The notes beneath the pieces are model-generated. The model worked only from the letters and a program-made list of their open reading frames with translations, did not search any database and had not been told where the DNA came from. Positions 28,887-38,515 of a stretch of 64,000 nucleotides of DNA are shown one piece after another. How positions within the stretch are numbered: the first letter of the stretch is position 1; the number at the start of each line of letters is the position of its first letter. Position numbers and translations under genes: made by a program. The stretch is from positions 18,219,501 to 18,283,500 of the forward strand of contig NC_091107.1 in NCBI RefSeq assembly GCF_024713975.1, read 5' to 3'. Source of the stretch: Paralichthys olivaceus (lineage: Eukaryota > Chordata > Actinopteri > Pleuronectiformes > Paralichthyidae).

Positions 28887-31501
28887 CTAAAGGTTTACAG
28901 CACTTCTTCTGTAGCTGATGTCCTTAACCTGACTGAGATCAAAGTGAATGTCTTCAACCTTGACAACTAAGAACTCGTTGCCCTTTGCATCAACAATGGT
29001 AACCTTGGCAGGACACAGAGGAAAGCACAGCAAACAATGTACAAATCTTCTACGGAGCTGTTACACACCCTGTATTAAATGTCATATAAAATATAAAGAC
29101 TGCAAACTGCTGCACAGACCATGTCAAGTCTTCCCTGGCAAAGTTTCTTGCCTTTAGAAAAAGATGAGGCTAAATGTTTTCAGGAAATCTACAATGTTGA
29201 AGCTTACCGCATTTATGACATCTTCCGGCATGTGCTCAGTCACTGAAACCACAGATTCCTCTTGCTCACTGTACGTAGATCCATTCTTATCTTGAATGAT
29301 GGTTTGAGGGTTGGCTGTCATGGTGCTGGCAGAGCTGCTGCTCAGAATGCTATAGCTGGTGCTGGGGGACAGCTCTGACACATGGACTGGCTTCTCTGAG
29401 CTCACAACTCTACTTGGTGGAGCTTGCATCACTTTATCAGCAACCTGGAACATGGAGTTCAAGTTAATGTCATATTATTTCACCCACTGGTTTTTCTTAT
29501 TCTGTAACTCCTGGATCTCTTCAACATGACACAACATACAGTGAAATAAAAGTGCAAGTTTTGAACACATGTAAAAATAAAACATAGTATCTTTCCTGAT
29601 TCATCACAGATTTGTTGAGTGTAAAGTCAGTGATTACATGACAGAGTGAATACCTACCTGGAAATAACCATGGGGCGTGGGTGACCACGTCAGAAGCCCA
29701 TTCTCTATCATATGTGAAGCCGCATGGTGCAGTTGGTAGTACTCGTAGACTTCAAGAAAAAGAACAAAGCATTACAATATACATCATAAAATGTCGTCTG
29801 GGGTGTTGCACATTAGGTTGGGTTAATTGGAGACTCTAAATTGACCGTATGTGTAAATGTAAGAAAAAACCGTTGTATGTTGGTCCTGCAATACACTGAC
29901 CCTTACAAATGAGCAGCACAGATAATGGATGGATGGTTTATCCTGTTACTATTGGAGTCTACATTTTTTGCATAGATAATCAAAAACATTTTCTCAACAC
30001 ACAGATACATATTGGTGCATTTTAGAAAGAGTATAATGTACAAATTAGGTGATGTTACAAAGTGTGGTTCATAAATCGCTTTCTAACTGGTTAACTCAAG
30101 TCTTGCTCACATGGGGGATTAAAGCCAGGCAGATACTGTGCAGCTTGAGCATTATAAGTGGTGAAGTCTGGATTCCCATAGTTCACACAGGCCATGAAAT
30201 CCCCCTGGAGGTGCATGGCATCGGAAGTTGACGATACTCTTGTGTAGCAGTGGCTTGGAAATACAATTCCAGCTGGTAAAGGTGCACCAATATCGAGGGC
30301 CCTGCTCAGGTGTCGTGGTGGGGCTGGGGTTCCAGTGTGTGGATTGTAAGGATGAGTTGGCTCCTGATTCATGGGGCCCGGTAGTGAAGTGACTGCAGAG
30401 ACAGGGAAACACAAGCAACCTTTTAGAAAGTATCAGTCATGATCATGGTGTAACTTACATCATTAGGAACATGACAAAAGCCCAATATATACAGATGGAA
30501 TGCTTAAGCATTATGCAAGCACAGTTTGGATATATATATATATATATACATATATACACACACACACACAATACAATGTATACAATGTACAATAATTCCA
30601 AAGATGTCGAATCCCCTTATGACAAAGAAATTAGCTTTTGTAGGATATTACTGTAAATAGTTTAAGCACTAACTTTATTAGAAATATCTATTATTATAAA
30701 GAAAACACAAATACAACCATATATATGGAACTTGTATGATGAAAAGAAGCATTTTCTTTTATGTAACGTGAGCCTAAATGCACATATTCTTTGCACTGTG
30801 TATTCTGTAAAATAAAAGTTTTCATATAAGCATATATTGGCAAATATAAACTGATACCTATATGTCTAAGAAAGGCTAATATCACCTGTTATCATCGGCC
30901 CACCTGGCTCTACTTTCAAATTAAATAAGTGTATGTGACATTTATCATGATAATTATTGATATAGACTGATATGAACATTCTGGTCATATTGCCCAGCCC
31001 TACTTGGTTTGAATGGAAAGTTATAAAGGAATAGGCTTTAGAGTGATTCTCAAAGTACGGTTGAGTTAGCGGGTCCCTGACAGGCTTAATAAATAATTTA
31101 CCTTCACCATTTTATTCACTTGCCTTTTTTCCCATCTTTGTGTGTGGCACCACAACCTTCTCTGTGTCCGTTCAAGGGCCTGCATCTCACAGTCAGACCA
31201 GCTTGTAGCTTGGCCTTGTTGTTGGCAGTGAGTCTCCTCAGAGTGGCAACAAGTTCAGGGTGGTTTCTCTTGAAGTTGCTGTGGTAGAAGTGACGAAAGT
31301 GCCCAGACACCCCGGCAGGATGAATTCTGGTTATAACAGCCAAGTTTGGTTTCCTGAAGCCGTACAGGTTCAGCTGTCGGACAAAACTGTTGAAGTTGGT
31401 TGTTCTGAAGGTGTCAGCTTTGTGTGAGCTGCTGCTGCGGGTGGTGCTGCTGGTGCTGCTGCTGGGGTCGGTGCTGCTGCTGCTGCTGCTGCTGCTGGTG
31501 G

Positions 31502-31540
<39 letters not shown>

Positions 31541-31793
31541 GGGTGGTGCTGCTGCTAATGCTGCTGCTGCTGCTGCTGCTGGGGGTGGTGCTGCTAGTGG
31601 TGCTGAGGTTGGCGGGGGAGGAGGATGGAGACAGGATCTGCCCCTCAAAGAGCTTCTGGTCAATGATGATGACCTTGCCAAGGCTGTCCCAGTAGATGGC
31701 TTCATTGGCCGGGTTGTTCACCAGATGCCATAGTTTACCAGGGAAATAATGAGTACTGATGTTTTCAGCAAGTTGACTTTCACCAGCATCCAT
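28887..31793 (-). CDS. hsf5: Heat shock transcription factor family member 5 (five coding exons)
   Basis: Exons, read right to left: 31793-31124, 30392-30111, 29749-29658, 29444-29208, 29003-28887; all phases agree and give 465 aa. HSF5 is a divergent HSF-family factor expressed mainly in testis and needed for spermatogenesis. The N-terminal winged-helix domain is recognisable: 'FPGKLWHLVNNP' (about residues 17-28) and 'NFNSFVRQLNLYGFRKPN', then 'LTANNKAKLQAGL', each close to human HSF5. Between the two halves is a Ser/Thr block of about 70 residues encoded by CAG repeats. Exon 1 runs to stop in genomic DNA; its only phase-compatible exit is a GC donor (AAAAAAG|GCAAGT, exon base 31124), and exon 2 completes the split Val codon. 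The stop TAG (28889-28887) is directly followed by GTAAGA, so the 3' end is less certain. Human HSF5 is longer (about 596 aa) and shares little outside the DNA-binding domain. Confidence 0.85.
29812..29935 (+). repeat. Teleost LINE/SINE fragment in hsf5 intron
   Basis: 'ggttaattggagactctaaa' followed by 'ttgaccgtatgtgtaaatg', ending in 'ataatggatggatgg', matches the upstream part of the same repeat family as 9033-9150. It sits in the intron between hsf5 coding exons 2 and 3. Confidence 0.65.
30529..30570. repeat. (TA)n(CA)n compound microsatellite
   Basis: A TATATA run passes into CACACA within the first coding intron of hsf5. Confidence 0.95.
31431..31602. repeat. CTG/CAG trinucleotide repeat inside hsf5 exon 1
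   Basis: Imperfect CTG repeat on the plus strand, interrupted by GTGGTG and GGGGTG units; read as AGC on the coding strand it gives polyserine with Thr/Pro interruptions. In the other frames it makes spurious poly-Ala and poly-Leu ORFs. It lies where human HSF5 has a Gly/Pro-rich loop within the DNA-binding domain. Confidence 0.95.
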
Positions 31794-32119
31794 GCTTTAG
31801 TATGCAGACCTGGAAACAGAGGTGATACTAATTAACATGGGCTAATCAGGTCAACTCTCAGCAGTTAGCTTTAGTTAGCTAATAATCCAGCACAACACAT
31901 TTACAACCAGTCCTGCAGCTAACTATGAGGTAGCTCAATTTAGCTCAGATGCTACACCTTCAAAACATTTACTTGGAGTGTCTAACTTTAAAAAAAACGA
32001 CAACAACAATATATTTTAGATTTAACAAGATGGAAACCCCATTAAGTTAACCCAGTATTATTAAAACTCATCATATTAATGACTGTTGACTAAAAAGATT
32101 ATTAGCTGTACTCTAATAA

Positions 32120-32395
32120 GTACGGAAGCCCTAAAGGGTCATACATACATACATTTTATACCACCCGTTTTCCCGTGATAACGAGAAAAAGATCTCGTTA
32201 TCACGAGAAAACGGAAGGATTATCTCGTTATCACGAGAAAACGATCTTTGTTATATATATTTTTCTCGTTATCACGAGAAAACGATCTTTGTTATATATA
32301 TTTTTCTCGTTATCACGGGAAAACGGAGGAAAATTATCTCGTGAAAACGGGTGGAATAAAATGTATGTATGAATGACCCTTTAGGGTTTCCGTAC
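32120..32395. mobile_element. Non-autonomous fold-back (MITE-like) element
   Basis: The ends are 53-bp inverted repeats (32120-32172 and 32343-32395) that differ at only about three positions and start 'gtacggaa.ccctaaagggt'. The interior has four copies of the near-palindrome TCTCGTTATCACGAGA at 32193, 32223, 32264 and 32305 (the last with one change); the last three are spaced 41 bp apart. Both outer ends read GTAC, so a TA target duplication is possible but cannot be separated from the palindrome. No transposase is encoded. It sits about 330 bp upstream of the hsf5 start codon. Confidence 0.75.
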
Positions 32396-32583
32396 AAAAT
32401 GCTAACTTGTGACATTAGCTCTACTCAGTTAGCATTAGCTAGTAACGTTAGCTCATCAATTGCTCGCTGTGTATCTGGATGTATCTTTGCACAGTAACGT
32501 TAGAGAACATTCTGTCCATATTCTTTTGTATTTCTGGGTCAAGTTTTGCTGAATGGAAAATAAAAACGAACATAATCGTACCT

Positions 32584-32700
32584 GGGTCACAAATGCAGAC
32601 TCTGTCCTGATCCTGGAGAACTGTGGGAAGTTCAGGTGCCGTTGAAACAGCTGAGGCGCAAACGTTTCTCTCCACAGTCAAACGACTGCGGTCAAGTGAG
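32584..32700 (-). promoter_or_regulatory. Candidate untranslated first exon of hsf5
   Basis: On the minus strand a consensus donor (GACCCAG|GTACGA, exon base 32584) lies about 0.8 kb upstream of the hsf5 start. An acceptor-like 'ctgtttccag' stands 16 bases before the hsf5 ATG. Joining the two makes a plausible 5' leader. The right edge is a guess. An ATG at 32681-32679 in this leader opens a frame that does not match hsf5. Confidence 0.4.
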
Positions 32701-32787
32701 CAGACGTTCGTCTTTTCCTGATTTCAAGTTCGCCCGCATTACAGAATGTAGGTAGTCCATGATACGGAGCGAGCCAATCTTTCATGC

Positions 32788-32844
32788 TACTGTAAAATCT
32801 CTTTGATCCATAATTTCTAACAAAGGCTTGTACACTTGATCTCA
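32788..32844 (+). repeat. 57-bp direct repeat, copy A
   Basis: Starts 'tactgtaaaatctctttgat' and ends 'gtacacttgatctca'; repeated at 32965-33021 with a few substitutions. Confidence 0.85.
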
Positions 32845-32964
32845 GGACCATCCTGACTGTTCACTCACTCAGTATCAAGCATATTTACTGTATCATTTTG
32901 GAGAAATTCAGCCTCAAAGTTCATTATTTTGAATTGAAAAAGGCATTATGCCCTTTATTTACTT

Positions 32965-33021
32965 TACTGTAAAATCCCTTTGATCCATTATTCCTGACAA
33001 AGGCTTGTACACTTGATCTCA
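32965..33021 (+). repeat. 57-bp direct repeat, copy B
   Basis: Starts 'tactgtaaaatccctttgat'; partner of 32788-32844, offset 177 bp. Confidence 0.85.
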
Positions 33022-33180
33022 ACCGTCATGTCGGCATCCACTCGTACTGAGCCACAACACAGTTTAACTACACTACATGAAGAGCTGCATTCAACATGAT
33101 GATGTGTAATATCTACACACTTCATGTGATTAGATTGTTGTAGGCCTGCATGAAATGATGGGCTAATGGTTGATCAGACG

Positions 33181-33235
33181 ATAGAACGATAGATAGACAG
33201 ATGGATAGATAGATAGATAGATCGATAGATAGATG
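33181..33235. repeat. (GATA)n microsatellite
   Basis: Imperfect GATA array with GACA and GATC interruptions. Confidence 0.95.
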
Positions 33236-33585
33236 GTATTATTGTTTGGACTCAGAGTTCAGGAAAAATGACATTGAATGTGAATGAATATGAACATAAC
33301 ATTGAAACAAATACAAACGAAACCACACAAAAATATATAAACATATAACTAATGCATTAGTATTAACAAAACCAAGATGATTTCATTGAGTTTTGTTAAT
33401 TAAGGTCAGCAAATAAATGTATACATAAAATGTCTTATAGACATCTTGGAAAGTTAAATAAATCCTGCAGCCACAAACATTTCACACCACAAAACCATAC
33501 CATAAAATGTCTATTAAGTGACATCATTATAAGAAACTTATACATTTCTTGAAGTTTGCTTTGTTTTTTGGGCAGTTGACTCAAT

Positions 33586-33747
33586 GGGATGGATGCTTGG
33601 ATGGATAGATGGATGGATGGATGTTCCGATGGATGGATGTTTGGACGGATGGATATTTGGATGGATGGATGCATGGACAGATGGATATTTGGATGGATGG
33701 ATGGATGTTTGGATGCATGGACACTTAGAAGTTTGGATGGATGTGGA
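33586..33747. repeat. (GGAT)n array
   Basis: About 160 bp of GGAT units interrupted by 'gtttggac', 'atatttgg' and 'gcatggac'. The Met/Asp/Gly/Trp-rich frames on one strand and His/Pro/Ser frames on the other are products of the repeat, not genes. Confidence 0.95.
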
Positions 33748-34254
33748 GTATTTTCCACAGTACACATGTAACCTCTTCATAATGGAGACAGCAGAGGAGT
33801 GACTAATAACTGTAATGATCCTTCTGTTCCATTGAATTGAACATACATTATAATTAAGCAGCCATCATTTAAAACATTAATAACTCCTGTGCATTTCTGA
33901 TGTAATGTGAATATAGTTGACTGTGAACATGCTTTATCTCATATATGTCAAATATTAGTTCAGGTTCCACATGTATTGGGATGAAAGTGGTATCATTGAA
34001 TGAATCCTATTAAATTTTAACTTTGTTTTTGTGTTGCTTGATATGTGTTTCTTTAATTGCTTTGTTATTGTTGGTTTGAGGATGTACTGTTATATTTTGT
34101 GTCATATTGTCATATGTGCTGTGTGTTGTATGCCTATATCAGATAAAGTATTTGGAATTTGTGAATATGTTCATTATGAAATGTTAGCGGAGTAACGATA
34201 ACTAAAATGTAATATTACCTCAAAGTAAGGATCAGAAAGGAATTTCCATACACA
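33748..34254. other. Unique DNA left of the kinase array
   Basis: AT-rich sequence with no gene or repeat recognised. The array similarity begins at 'gggaaatgta', 34255. Confidence 0.6.
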
Positions 34255-34313
34255 GGGAAATGTAGTGTATTTTTATTTTCCAATTTTGAGAATATCTCAG
34301 GAGTAGACAGTCG

Positions 34314-34443
34314 TCAGGTGGTGGAGACCCTCTCGATCTCCCACCTGGCTGCTCCAACCACACAGGCGGGCTGAAGGTGGAGCTTCTGATCCTCAGGAAA
34401 ACACTGGGAGGGGATGGCACCAACTCCTGTGTCCAGGTTTTTT
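34314..34443 (-). mobile_element. Gypsy pol remnant upstream of kinase copy 1 (internally deleted)
   Basis: Minus-strand reading gives 'DTGVGAIPSQCFPEDQKLH', the Ty3/Gypsy end of reverse transcriptase, joined directly to 'QPACVVGAARWEIERV', which lies after RNase H in these elements. Compared with copies 2 and 3, 313 bp including the RNase H piece are missing. It is non-functional. Confidence 0.75.
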
Positions 34444-34689
34444 CGATTCGCCATTTTATTTCCTGACCAAAATATAAACCAAAAAAAGACAGACTCTGTT
34501 TTTAATGAACTTTGCGAGTGCAAAATTAGCAACATGGATAAGTAGGAAAAACAAAATGGCTGGAGAATGCTGGACTGATCCATTGTGCTGTCTGAGGGGT
34601 TTGGTGGCAACTCCTGTGAGGATTGAACATGCGTTCTGCAGACTGACTGTTACATGCTGGATAATATGGATAGTTTCAGGGCCTTGTGT

Positions 34690-34765
34690 CTGCAGCTTCT
34701 TCTTCTTCTTTAATTGATTTATTGGCAGGTGGCAACTAATGTCCAGGTGCATTACTGCCATCTAC
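34690..34765. repeat. Teleost interspersed repeat end with CTT tail
   Basis: 'cttcttcttcttctt' followed by 'ggcaggtggcaactaatgtc' and 'gcattactgccatctactg' matches a very common fish repeat end. The same piece occurs at about 40778-40853 and 46864-46936 as part of the triplication. Confidence 0.6.
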
Positions 34766-34935
34766 TGTTTAATTCATGATGAAGGACAAAGATTCAAAGG
34801 AAACACATCAAAAAAAATGTAATTTGATCAAAGCCACATTTGTTGCATCAGTCTCTATGATCAAATTGGACATTAAAACCATTATGAAATTAAAGCCTGC
34901 AATCTTGAATCCTAGGATGTTCTTGGACTGAAAAG

Positions 34936-35068
34936 TATATAAACACACATCTTTATGTGTGTTCATCATTTCAGTCAAGTCAATCTATTGTGAGGAGCAC
35001 TTGGCTAAAATATTTGCGCGATTACAGAGATTATTGTTTTTAAAGAATTTTAACTACTCAACTCTCTG
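34936..35068 (+). promoter_or_regulatory. Promoter and untranslated exon 1 of kinase copy 1
   Basis: TATATAA at 34936-34942 is followed by a short hairpin (ACACACAT-CTTT-ATGTGTGT). About 30 bp downstream of the TATA box a probable start site opens a leader exon that ends at the donor CTCTG|GTAAGT (exon base 35068). The next exon starts at 35528 after 'ctcctgacag'. The start site is inferred from the TATA spacing. Confidence 0.55.
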
Positions 35069-35553
35069 GTAAGTTGAATATTTTCCAGCTGACACTTGTT
35101 CAATTAAGCAGATTATGTTGTTATTACTTGTATGTTATTACGATTATTACAGTGTTGATACAATTTGAGTTTGGAGGGAGTAAAAGGTAAAGTAAAGATA
35201 TTTTCATGTGTCATTAGTAGTTTTATCCTCATATATATTTTACTTACTATACAGTGTGGGCTCATTTTTAATTGTGCACAACAAATATACACATATAGTC
35301 ATAGGAGTAGTATTAGTGATATAAGAAAGGAATATTCATCGGTCTGTAATATATCTTTGATTGAAGCAATAGTTCTAGTATTGGTGGATTTTTAAGATTA
35401 AAATGACTGAGCTTGATTTACTGTTTGTAAACTTTTCTGCTACATACATAGGGACTTGCTGTCAGGCTGTGTGAGAGCATATGAGGCTTTGTGACTAACT
35501 TCCTTCGTTTTTTTATTCTCCTGACAGGTCAACTGGAGAATTATTCTGTCACC

Positions 35554-38420
35554 ATGTCTCAAAACAGTGTGTTTGAAATAACTGAAGGAGTCCTGATCCC
35601 CTCCCCCACAACAAATTACCAGGTGCAGAAATACCTGGGCAGGGGCGCCTATGGAGTGGTCATGCAATGCAGGAATGTGACCACCAATGAAACCGTGGCT
35701 TTAAAAATGATCAGAAGCGCGGAAGACATTGACAGCGAGGACGAGGAGACCGCCCTACAAATCATGAAGGAGCTCCACTCAGACAGGTTCAACATCATCC
35801 AAATGAAGGAGTCATTCACCTTCAAGGAATATTGCTGTCTTGTGTTTGAGCACCTGGATATGGACCTGGCAAAATTCATGAAGATCAACCCGGGTCAGCA
35901 CCTTCAGCTGAAGCAGATCCGCCCCATTCTGCAGCAGGTTTGTTTTTAAACTCAAGTTCGTACACTAACTACTTTGTAGGGTGAAGGGTGAACTTTGTCT
36001 CTAAAATGTGTATGTTTCAGTTTTTGTCCAACTCCCAATAATACCCAATTATGTCTAAACCTTCTTGTTAACCTGTTCCTTAAGTCAACTGTACGAGTTT
36101 GGAATATCTGACTAACTCTCAGCTGTTTAGGCTTTTGCTGCCATCAATTAACATGTGTTGTCACAGTTTTTGTTGATGAAATAAACTCTGTAGCTCATGA
36201 TTATTATTGTGTTTTTCATGATTTCAGCTGGCTACATCCTTGGAGTTTCTGAAAAGCGCAGGGATCATTCATACAGATTTGAAGCCAAACAACATCATGT
36301 TGGTGGATCATGTCAGGCAGCCACTCAAAGTTAAAGTCATTGACTTTGGCTTAGCCTGCAATGATCCTGAGGACATGGTCGGTGAAATCATCCAGTGCTT
36401 GTGGTACAGGTAAGTAACTGACAGCACATCCGTGTACCTGAGACAGCTGTGTTTGCTGTAATCGATTATACAAGTCCTGTACGCTGGCATGTCAGGCTTA
36501 TGTCCCAGAAACTGACAGTAACACATTGACAGTAACAAGGAGTTTAGTAGATTTTAAAGCCTCAGTAATATGTTTGTGTTTCTTGTCTTCTCCTAAGAGC
36601 TCCTGAGATTCTGTATGAAACTCCTTTCAGCGGGGCCATCGACATATGGTCTCTAGGCTGCCTTGCTGCCGAGCTTTTTATGGGCGTACCGCTGTTCCCC
36701 GCCTCTAATGAGGCTGATTTGGTCAGTATCTGCACAACAAAGACATTTCTGACATGATGTTTTAGTATGTTTGAATCCACAAACTTGCTTAGAATAGTGA
36801 GAGCTTCCAGTAAAAGTTCACTGATTTCTACTATTTTACTAATGAGACAAACTAGAGACACTCCATATGTGTCAGTTATATAAGTGCACCTGATCAACAA
36901 TGAGTTTTTTCACTTGAAGTTAACTAACTCTTACAATGTTGTGTTTTCTCCCCAGATGAGTCGAATTGGGAATGCCGCTAGAGATCCACTGCATGAAGGA
37001 TATTCTCGACCACACGCGTTCTGGCCAAGACACTTGTTAGAAAGCAGATTTGTGGTAAGAAAGTAGTTTACCACCACTTAGCTGACTTCACTAGCTCACT
37101 AGTTCTTCAGTGTGTGTTTCTTTACCGTGTGCCATCCATTGCCTTTGGAGCAAACTCCCTCAATGAAGCAATTCTTCATTTCAGTCAATAGTTTCAATTC
37201 TCGTTTGTGATCAACTACCTGGATGAATTTATAAAGGCACAACATATCTTTTGAAACATTTGGTTTCTTAATCCAAACATGAGGACAAGTAACAATGTTT
37301 TTTTTCCCTCGTCTTGTTAAAGGCGACTCATCAGTTCTGGGAAGACGAAGCCATGGCTGAATACTGTGACATGGTGTGGTTTATGGACCTGCTGTCACAG
37401 ATGCTGATGATTAGTCAGAATGAAAGAATTACCCCCAGCGGAATTCTGCAGCATCCGTTCATCACCATGAGCCACCTTCAGGGTTCATCCGGCCTCTAGT
37501 AAGTGTCTGCTTAGATGGTCTGTGTAAGTCTGTGCTGCTAGATAAAATATAAGAGATATAAGGAGATTAAGGTGTTTGGCTCAGTAGTTTCATTTGTCCT
37601 CCAGTGCAAAATCGTGTAAGGACCTGATGGACATGTGCCAGGATCAGAGCTCTGATGATGGAAGACATGGAGACCAGGTGATCCTGCAAAAGTCCCTGAA
37701 CGAGGACTCCTCCAGCAGCACTACCGGCCCAGCCAAGGAGGGCAGCCACGCTGGGATGAGAAATGAGAAGCATTCCTTCTCACAGACCACCACCGTCACC
37801 AGGGCGAAAAAAAGAAAAATGAATGCAGGGTGTGGCAACAGGTGGGTGTTTGAAATATCTCCCTGTCTTGAACATTTGATATTGCAATAGAATAGTTCAA
37901 CATTTTGATGAATATTCTTTTTATTTTGCTCAGAGTTCAATGGGAAGAATGATAAAACTCTCACTAACCATGGAGCTGCAGCCAAGTGCATTTTTAAAAA
38001 TGTCAAACTACTGCTTTAAGATCAAGAGCTAAACTATTTTCTTATCCACATCACAGACCAGACGACTCCCATGCACAGATCGGTAGCGGACGACTGGCAG
38101 CCACTGGAAAAGGCCCAAGTGGCCAAACGGGCCCACTAAAGTGCCAGAGGAAGAGGAAGAGGAAGAGGCATGATCCCACGTCCGATGGCAACCCCTCACT
38201 AAAAAAGAGAAACGTGGGCCTCAAAAAAGAACTGACAGACCTTGTCAGAGGCAAAAAGTCAGAAGCTGCCCCCTCCAACTCAGCCCAGGTTCATTGCCTC
38301 AATAAAAAGAAAAGGGACGAAGAGGAGGTGCCAGTGCTGGACAAAACCTGCCCAGGGAAGAAAAAGAGTGTAAAACTTGGCTGTAGAGAACTCAAGACTG
38401 GAGTGAGGAGACGGGAATAA
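35554..38420 (+). CDS. HIPK-like protein kinase with basic tail, copy 1
   Basis: Coding exons: 35554-35937, 36228-36409, 36598-36721, 36956-37054, 37323-37498, 37605-37841, 38057-38420; all GT-AG with matching phases, 521 aa. It is a CMGC-group Ser/Thr kinase nearest to the homeodomain-interacting kinases: glycine loop GRGAYG (29-34), Lys51 in VALK, catalytic HTDLKPNN (Asp145), DFG (167-169), WYRAPEI (187-193), DIWSLGC, and 'LQHPFITMSHL' close to HIPK 'LNHPFVTMTHL'. The HIPK activation-loop tyrosine is replaced by Ile (EIIQCLWYRAPE). The TAG at the end of exon 6 is split by the donor (TA|GTAAGT); splicing makes Tyr322 and continues into 'AKSCKDLMDMC', resembling HIPK 'VKSCFQNMEIC', which supports the join. 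The remaining 200 residues are Lys/Arg-rich with several nuclear-localisation-like clusters (KKRKM, KRKRKRH). It lacks the homeobox-interaction and other long C-terminal regions of true HIPKs. ATG 35554 has a good ACC context just after an acceptor. Confidence 0.85.
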
Positions 38421-38515
38421 AATTAATTTGTTTTATTGATGTTTTCTTTTTAATTTATATATTTATTTTGAAACGTTGCCTTAATGTTTTCCAAACAGTT
38501 TGATACTGAATTAAA
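38416..38515 (+). terminator. Poly(A) signals of kinase copy 1
   Basis: AATAAA overlaps the stop codon at 38416-38421, and ATTAAA is at 38510-38515. In copies 2 and 3 the first is destroyed ('gggaaaaaaattaat'), leaving only the ATTAAA, so the second is the more likely shared signal. Confidence 0.45.

Noticed and set aside
31370-31705. Poly-Ala and poly-Leu open frames across the CTG repeat
   Set aside because: Alternative-frame readings of the hsf5 repeat; only the polyserine frame continues into HSF domain sequence on both sides.
32175-32372. 65-codon frame inside the fold-back element
   Set aside because: Its repeated peptide simply mirrors the repeated palindromes.
33435-33802. His/Ser/Pro-rich and Trp/Met/Asp-rich open frames
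   Set aside because: Produced by the (GGAT)n array; no start, splice or domain evidence.
35491-35553. Upstream ATG giving MTNFLRFF as the kinase start
   Set aside because: It lies in intron sequence before the acceptor 'ctcctgacag'; ATG 35554 follows the acceptor in a good context.
37491-37500. TAG after GSSGL as the end of the kinase protein
   Set aside because: The TA is the exon end and the G is the first base of a GTAAGT donor; splicing restores HIPK-like residues (AKSC...MC).
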